Part shown: piece by piece, positions 59,046 to 64,000 of the stretch
How the letters are laid out: the number at the start of each line of letters is the position of its first letter
Numbering within the stretch: the stretch's first letter is position 1
Source: Strigops habroptila
Lineage: Eukaryota; Chordata; Aves; Psittaciformes; Psittacidae
Assembly: GCF_004027225.2 (NCBI RefSeq)
Contig: NC_044282.2
Location: 63,229,725 to 63,293,724 of the forward strand
Length of the DNA stretch: 64,000 nucleotides
Reading direction: 5' to 3'
Notes under the pieces: model-generated
Database searches by the model: none
The model's input: the letters and a program-made list of their open reading frames with translations, nothing else
What the model was told of the DNA's origin: nothing
Program-made: the position numbers and the translations under genes

Positions 59046-59431
59046 GGAGCAGCTGCCCCACCTGGTCTCCTGCGGGCAGGCCAGCTACTTGAAAAACATC
59101 AGGGATTGGGGATCTCCTCAAAGAACCACCTTGTCCCCACTGCTCTGACACTCCATCCCCAGGGGTGCCTGACATCCCAGGGGGGGCCTGCTTGGCTGTG
59201 GGGCCGTGGTCTCCCCAGCCCCGGCCATGGTCTCCCCAACTGCTGCTGCCACCCTTGTTGCTCAGGTTTTCCTTCAAGATGGTGGCAGTGGCCTCCCCTT
59301 GCCCTCTGAGGCAGCGGGAGCAGAGCAGGGCCTGGGGCTGCAGGGCCCGGCCCTTGCCCCCCCCTTTGCTGGCTCTGCTGCACCCCACCCTTGCCCCCCC
59401 CGCTGCCCCGGCTGCCTTCATTTTGTACCCC

Positions 59432-59437
59432 AATAAA
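59432..59437 (+). terminator. Poly(A) signal of the UCKL1-like gene (AATAAA)
   Basis: AATAAA 762 bp after the stop codon at 58670, in the sequence TACCCCAATAAAGGAGCAG. The predicted 3' UTR is thus about 0.8 kb. Confidence 0.8.
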
Positions 59438-59529
59438 GGAGCAGCGTGACCCTCCCCCCACCCCAGGCTGCCACCTTCTGCCTGTGCCGGCGCTGGGCAC
59501 ATGGGAATGGGGTGGGCAGAGGGAGCTGC

Positions 59530-59945
59530 CACAGGTGGGGTGTCACCATGTGTGGGGCTGTATGCTAGGGGTGTCGCTGTCTCTGGGGGGGGGGTGTATG
59601 TTGTGCAGGGGTGTGTGATGGGGATGTCACTGTGTGTAGGGGTGTCATTGTGTGTGTGTCTGTGGGTGGGCTTTGTTTGGGGCCGTGTGATGGGGGTGTC
59701 ACCATCTGCAGGGGGCGTGTTTGATAGAGGTGTTACTGTGTACGGAGCGGGATGTGTGCGTGATGCGGGTGTCACCTTGTGCGGGGCTGTAGGTTATGGG
59801 TGTCATTGTGTGTGGGTGATGGGAGTGTCACCGTTTACAGCGGGTGTGTGTGTGAGGTGGGTGTTACCGTGTGCGGGGGGGGTGTGTGTAATGGGGGTGT
59901 CACCGTATGTGTGGGTACGTGTGATTAGGGTTGTCGCCGTGTGCC
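59530..59945. repeat. G/T-rich minisatellite, units around GTGATGGGGGTGTCACCGTGTG
   Basis: At least eight imperfect units, each with GGGTGTCAC or GGTGTTAC followed by GTGTG and a G run, spaced about 35-55 bases. It fills the gap between the UCKL1-like poly(A) site and the DNAJC5G CpG island. The minus strand is open over much of it because of the repeat, not because of a gene. Confidence 0.8.
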
Positions 59946-60008
59946 CGGGCGTGCTGCGGCCGCCCGGTGGCCCGGGGGGAGGCCGGGGGCGGGTCCGGCA
60001 CCGGGGCA

Positions 60009-60020
60009 GCGCCTGCGCAG
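60009..60020 (+). promoter_or_regulatory. NRF1-type site in the DNAJC5G promoter
   Basis: GCGCCTGCGCAG, about 100 bp upstream of the start codon in a CpG island (about 59940-60400), matches the NRF1 palindrome well. Confidence 0.5.
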
Positions 60021-60117
60021 AGCGGCGCGGGCGGAAGCGGGGGCGGGCGCGGGGCAGGGGCGGTTGGTGCTTCCGTCTGTTCCGTGTCCTCCGGCCCCGC
60101 CGCGGGGCGCCGGCGCC

Positions 60118-61455
60118 ATGGCAGAGCCCGGGCGGCCGCAGCGGAAGCTGTCGCGGGTCGGGGAGAGCCTCTACCGCGTCCTGGGCCTGCAGAAGGGCAG
60201 CTCCCCCGAGGAGATCAAGAAGGCCTACCGGTACGGCGGGGGGAGCGGCCGGGGCCGAGCGGTGCGGGAACCCGGCCTGAGGCGGGGGCTCGTCCCGGTG
60301 CTCCGGGGGGACGTCGGCCTCCCGGGCCCATCCGAACCGTACCTTCCCCCCGCAGGAGGCTGGCGCTCAAGTACCACCCGGATAAGAACCCTGATGACCC
60401 GGCGGCGGCAGAGCGCTTCAAGGAGATCAACAGCGCGCACGCCACGCTGAGCGACGAGGACAAGCGCCGCCTCTACGACCAGTACGGCTCCCTGGGGCTC
60501 TACGTGGCTGAGCAATTCGGCGACGATGCTGTCAAGCACTACTTCCTCATGTCCAAGTGGTGGTTCCAGGTGAGCTGAGCCCAGCGCGTCCTGGGCTGCC
60601 CTGATGGGGCCTGGCCGCTGGTGTGGCTCAGGTGGTCTCATGGGGCTGTCATCCCTTCCTCTGCAGGCTCTGGCTCTGTGCTGCGGTGCTCTCACCTGCT
60701 GCTGCTGCTGCTGTTGCTGCTGCTTCTGCTGCGGGAGGTGCTGCCCGCCGAAGGAGGATGAGTCCTACAAGTATGTCGACCCCAAGGACTTGGAGGCACA
60801 GATGCACGCAGAAGACAGGGGTGAGTTGGGCTGTCTGTGTCTGTCTCAAGCCCCACCTGGCTTTGTCTCGTGCAGGGCTCTGGGGGAGCTCCCCCCACCT
60901 CATCTCACATGGGGACATTGCTCTTGAGGCTCAGATTGGATGTAGCTGCAGCTCTTGCGTAACAGCCAGCCCTTGGTGTTTCTTGTGTGGATCCGGGCTG
61001 GTGACGGTGATAGAGGGAACCACTGCACAGGCTATGGGGTGCCTTCTCCTCCCTCGATTGCCCCTGGGCCAGGTCCCCCTGAAGCCCCTGCACAGTCTGT
61101 GGCTGAGAGGCACTTGGGCCTGAAGCATGGAGCATGAGGAGCAGCCATGATCTGTGCTGGTTTCCTTCCCTGGGCACTGGCCACGTTAGTGCCTGTGAGG
61201 ACTGCCACTGGGGGACTTGTGCAGTTTTCTGCAGGGTGGCAGCACTGCTGCAGTGGGGCTGAAGGTTTGGGAGTCTTGGTCTGTGGGAACCTTCACGGGG
61301 GTGTTGGGACATTGCAGATACCTGCTCACCACCACCATGGGATGGGGCTGAGTCACTGATCGGGCTGCTCTTTTCCAGCTTCACAGACACCTGTTGCAGC
61401 GCAGCCCCCACCTGCCAGAGTGGAGCCCTTGCCAGCTGTCAGCACTGATGCCTGA
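60118..61455 (+). CDS. DNAJC5G: Cysteine-string protein, DNAJC5G-like (complete)
   Basis: Membrane-anchored J-domain co-chaperone of the CSP family, which works with HSC70 on vesicles. Four exons join in frame: 60118-60230, 60356-60569, 60667-60820 and 61379-61455, giving 185 aa. The J domain (about 18-84) has HPD at 45-47 in [13 protein letters not shown]. It is followed by the linker [17 protein letters not shown] and the cysteine string at 114-135: fifteen cysteines, nine of them in a row, coded by a TGC repeat, for palmitoylation. After [13 protein letters not shown] the tail is short and proline-rich. The position between SLC30A3 and TRIM54 matches human DNAJC5G rather than DNAJC5 (20q13) or DNAJC5B. 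Unlike the divergent mammalian DNAJC5G, the cysteine string is full, so it may act as a true CSP. Confidence 0.93.
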
Positions 61456-62039
61456 GGCTGGCCTCGGTCTCGCTGGCTCCACAGGACTCTGGGAAGAGAT
61501 CCTCCTTTGGGACTGTCACTTTCCAGGACCTCGGTCATGCCACCCAGGGTGGCTCTCCAGCCTCAGGGTGGTTAGAATCTCAGGTTAATTTGGCCAGCAT
61601 CAATGCAGAGGCTCTTCTGCCCCTGCTCGAGCTCCAGGGCAATGCCCCTGTCTCCCAGCACTGGTGGTGGAGTTGGCCTGGAGCCCACTCTGCTGCACCC
61701 CATCCCCAGTGCCTCGCCTGCTGCCAGCCCAAGCAGCCGCGAGTGGAGACCTCTCCGGGCCAGGCTTCACAGCCGGGCATGTCTGAGACCGTTAGCACTG
61801 TAATCTCTGGGGCTGGGCTGAGCCCCCCACCTGTCCCCATCAGGGACCCTCCTGATGGGTGCTGGGTGCCAAACGCTGCTCATGGGGTTAGGGTGCTGCC
61901 TTCTGTGCCCCCTTCCTCTCTGCCGTGCCACAGCCCCGGGGCACTGGCTGCACCCCATGATCACTGCTGCTGGCAGGCTCCCTGCAGGGCTGGGCCCCGT
62001 TCAGGCACTTTCCTTGGGTTTGTATAGGTTTTATGCACC

Positions 62040-62045
62040 ATTAAA
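62040..62045 (+). terminator. Candidate DNAJC5G poly(A) signal (ATTAAA)
   Basis: ATTAAA about 585 bp after the stop, in GCACCATTAAACGATGAC. It is the first good signal on this strand after the gene. Confidence 0.55.
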
Positions 62046-62615
62046 CGATGACAGGAGGGGAGCGTGTTTCTGGGTGGTCTCTGTCTCATCAGGGGCTGCC
62101 TGAACACTCTGCAGCAGAATGTGCTTCTTCCTGGCCCTGTGTTGTGAGGGGGTTGTGGCTGTGGGTCTCACAGGGGTGATGGGCTGAGTAGTGGGGGGAG
62201 TGGGCAGGTCATGTCCCAGGAGTGGCTTGAGGGGGTGCTTTCTCACAGGGGTTGACATCACTCTGTTTTCTGTCACCTTCCTGGGACAGCTGTAACCCCA
62301 GCTAGTGCTGGCTCCCCTGGGGCTGTGCTTCTCCCCTTCCTTGCTGCTGTGGGGCATGGGGTGGCAGCAGCCTGGCCAGGCACCCTGGTCCCACTGGGGC
62401 ATGTGTGCAGACTGTCCCTGCTCCTGAAGTCCCTGGCTCCCTGCATACGGGTGGGAGATAGCTGCCCTGGGCAGGCCTGCTTGGCTCCTGCCCTGCTCTC
62501 CTGGGAACTGTGGCTCTGCTGAGGGCCAGGACTGGACTGTGCCATCCCATCCCAGGGTGAGAGGGGCAAGGGAACACAGCCTCTGTCCGCAGCTGCATGG
62601 GCTCTGTCTCACCCC

Positions 62616-62625
62616 CTAAATATAG
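62616..62625 (+). promoter_or_regulatory. MEF2 site, distal, upstream of TRIM54
   Basis: CTAAATATAG is a perfect match to the MEF2 consensus YTAWWWWTAR, about 520 bp upstream of the TRIM54 ATG. TRIM54 is a striated-muscle gene. Confidence 0.6.
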
Positions 62626-62794
62626 CTTGGAGTGTCAGGGCGAGCACCGGGACCGGGCTGTTCCTGGCACCGGCCCTTCTAGGCGCCTGTCCATGCTGCT
62701 GGTGGCGGAGCTGGCACTGGATGGAGTTGTGGGGCTTCGGGAACACCAGCCTCTTTCTAGCCCTGCCTGAGCTGCCAGTCCCCAGAGCTAGCCG

Positions 62795-62897
62795 GTCCCG
62801 GTGGGATCAGCCGGTGCCTGGGATCAGCCACTGCCCGGGATCAGCCGGTGCCCGCGGTCAGCCGGTCCCGGTGGGGGGTCAGCTGGTGCCCGGGGTC
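62795..62897. repeat. Minisatellite with ~20-base CCCGGGATCAGCCGGTGC units
   Basis: About five imperfect units (GATCAGCCGGTGCCTGG, GATCAGCCACTGCCCGG, GATCAGCCGGTGCCCGC and variants) just upstream of the TRIM54 core promoter. Confidence 0.8.
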
Positions 62898-62938
62898 GGC
62901 CGGGCCGGGGGCGCCGGTGGGGCCCCGCCGCGGCGCCG

Positions 62939-63006
62939 TGACTCAGTGTCACCCGACGCCGCCGACAGCTGCCGCGGCCCCGGCGGGGCGGGGAGGCTAA
63001 AATTAG
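62939..63006 (+). promoter_or_regulatory. TRIM54 proximal promoter: AP-1, E-box and MEF2 sites
   Basis: TGACTCA (62939-62945), the myogenic-type E-box CAGCTG (62966-62971) and CTAAAATTAG (62997-63006, perfect MEF2 consensus) cluster 130-200 bp upstream of the ATG. An E-box followed by MEF2 is a classic muscle promoter arrangement. The MEF2 site is also the only AT-rich stretch in the region and may serve as the TATA-like element. Confidence 0.65.
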
Positions 63007-63138
63007 CACCAGGCTTAGCGGGGCCGGGGCTGGGGCCGGGGCAGAGCAGACACCGGGCGGCCGAGGCCAGAGCCGGAGCGGGAGCGGGGCAGTGGTCGAC
63101 AGAACCGGATTGGGCCGGGCTGGGCCGGGACCGCGGCA

Positions 63139-63785
63139 ATGAACTTCGCGGTGGGGCTGAAGCCGCTGCTGGCGGAGGCGCGGAACATGGAGAGCCTGGA
63201 GAAGCAGCTTATCTGCCCCATCTGCCTGGAGATGTTCACCAAGCCCGTGGTGATCCTGCCCTGCCAGCACAACCTCTGCCGCAAGTGCGCCAACGACGTC
63301 TTCCAGGTGCGGCCGGGCCGGACACCGGCGAGAGAAGGGGAGGATGGATCCTGCCCTGATCCCGGGACGAGCCCCCTCGAACCCCGGCGGGGACGGTCGT
63401 ATCGCGTCGGTGGGCGGGGACCATGTCTGTGTCCGTGCCCGTGTCCGTGTCCTTGCTAGTGTTTGTGCCCGTGCCCGCGGGGATGCGGGGCCCTCGGCCG
63501 GGGAGGGGCGCGGTCCCGCGAGCTCCCGCTACCAGCGGCAGAGCCTGGAGGGGGATTCGCAGGGGGGGTTCGTGGCCATGGCCGTGACCCACCCCCCCTA
63601 TTTCTCCCCCAGGCCTCTAACCCGCTGTGGCAGTCGCGGGGCTCCAGCGCGGTGCCGTCGGGCGGCCGGTTCCGGTGCCCGTCGTGCCGCCACGAGGTGG
63701 TGCTGGACCGGCACGGGGTGTACGGGCTGCAGCGGAACCTGCTGGTGGAGAACATCATCGACATCTACAAGCAGGAGTCGGCCAG
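63139..63785 (+). CDS. TRIM54: TRIM54 (MuRF3), RING-coding 5' end; partial
   Basis: Muscle RING-finger E3 ligase that binds microtubules and sarcomeric proteins. Two exons are visible, 63139-63306 and 63613-63785, coding 113 residues plus two bases before a GTGCGG donor; the B-box, coiled coil and COS box lie beyond the right edge. The start is [14 protein letters not shown], close to human MNFTVGFKPLLGDA. The RING has Cys26, Cys29, Cys42, His44, Cys47, Cys50, Cys78 and Cys81 ([25 protein letters not shown]). The block [20 protein letters not shown] matches MuRF3. MuRF1 (TRIM63) and MuRF2 (TRIM55) share this core, but the MNF start and the DNAJC5G neighbour point to TRIM54. Confidence 0.93.
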
Positions 63786-63904
63786 GTGCGGGGAGCCCGC
63801 GGGGGACCCCACGGGGGAGTGAATCCCGTGCGTGAAGGGGAGCCCACCGGGGGCTGCGGACAAAGGGCTGGGGGCGGGAGCACGCCTGGAGTGTAGGGAT
63901 GACA

Positions 63905-64000
63905 GGGCCCACGGGGGTCTGGGGTGTCCCTGGGGTCGTGGTGTCCCCAAGGGCTGGAGGTGTCCCTGGGACTGAGGTGTCCCTGGGGCTGAGGTGTCCT
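63905..64000. repeat. GAGGTGTCCCTGGGGCT minisatellite in TRIM54 intron 2
   Basis: Four or more units of about 17-25 bases (GGGGTGTCCCTGGGG, GAGGTGTCCCTGGGACT and so on) run to the window edge. Confidence 0.75.

Noticed and set aside
59041-59775. 244-codon minus-strand frame rich in THT and TP
   Set aside because: It is the reverse of the G/T-rich minisatellite and the UCKL1-like 3' UTR.
1-64000. CRISPR arrays, operons, bacterial promoters and tRNA genes
   Set aside because: The sequence is spliced vertebrate DNA. No spaced direct repeats of CRISPR type and no tRNA A/B-box cloverleaf were recognised by eye; a tRNA scan was not possible.

Overview
The window is vertebrate nuclear DNA, almost certainly from a bird. 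It has compact multi-exon genes with CpG-rich first exons and at least fourteen pieces of the CR1 LINE, several ending in the typical 3' tail around ATTCTATGA. Its genes have human orthologues on 2p23.3 (AGBL5, TMEM214, GTF3C2, SLC30A3, DNAJC5G, TRIM54). The species cannot be named from the sequence alone.

Layout. 28-10850 (-): AGBL5, nine exons, running off the left edge. 11041-11520: a degenerate alternating purine/pyrimidine repeat between the AGBL5 promoter and the TMEM214 3' end. 12064-24891 (-): complete TMEM214, 17 exons, 688 aa. 25137-28416: three U1 snRNA genes (+, -, +), each with an upstream octamer/SPH enhancer and a PSE; the first two form a large inverted repeat with a split CR1 at its centre. 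28895-38975 (+): GTF3C2, 18 exons, 895 aa. 40297-43820 (-): SLC30A3, 8 exons, 384 aa, convergent with GTF3C2; the two poly(A) signals lie about 170 bp apart. 45521-58670 (+): a uridine-cytidine kinase-like gene close to UCKL1, 14 exons, 530 aa. 60118-61455 (+): a cysteine-string protein gene, DNAJC5G-like, 4 exons, 185 aa. 63139 to the right edge (+): the RING-coding 5' end of TRIM54.

Exon boundaries were set by hand, by joining GT/AG sites so that phase and protein similarity both hold across every junction; all the genes keep frame from start to end or to the window edge. The genes do not form one pathway. They cover tubulin deglutamylation, an ER stress protein, an RNA polymerase III factor, a vesicular zinc transporter, pyrimidine salvage, synaptic-type co-chaperoning and a muscle RING protein.

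The most interesting part is the U1 cluster. All three copies keep the 5' splice-site-pairing end and the Sm site, but differ from the usual vertebrate U1 in the loops bound by U1-70K and U1A, with a stem-preserving change in stem-loop II. A second point is the UCKL1-like/DNAJC5G pair, which mirrors UCKL1/DNAJC5 on human 20q13.33 and looks like a retained ohnologue absent from the matching human interval.
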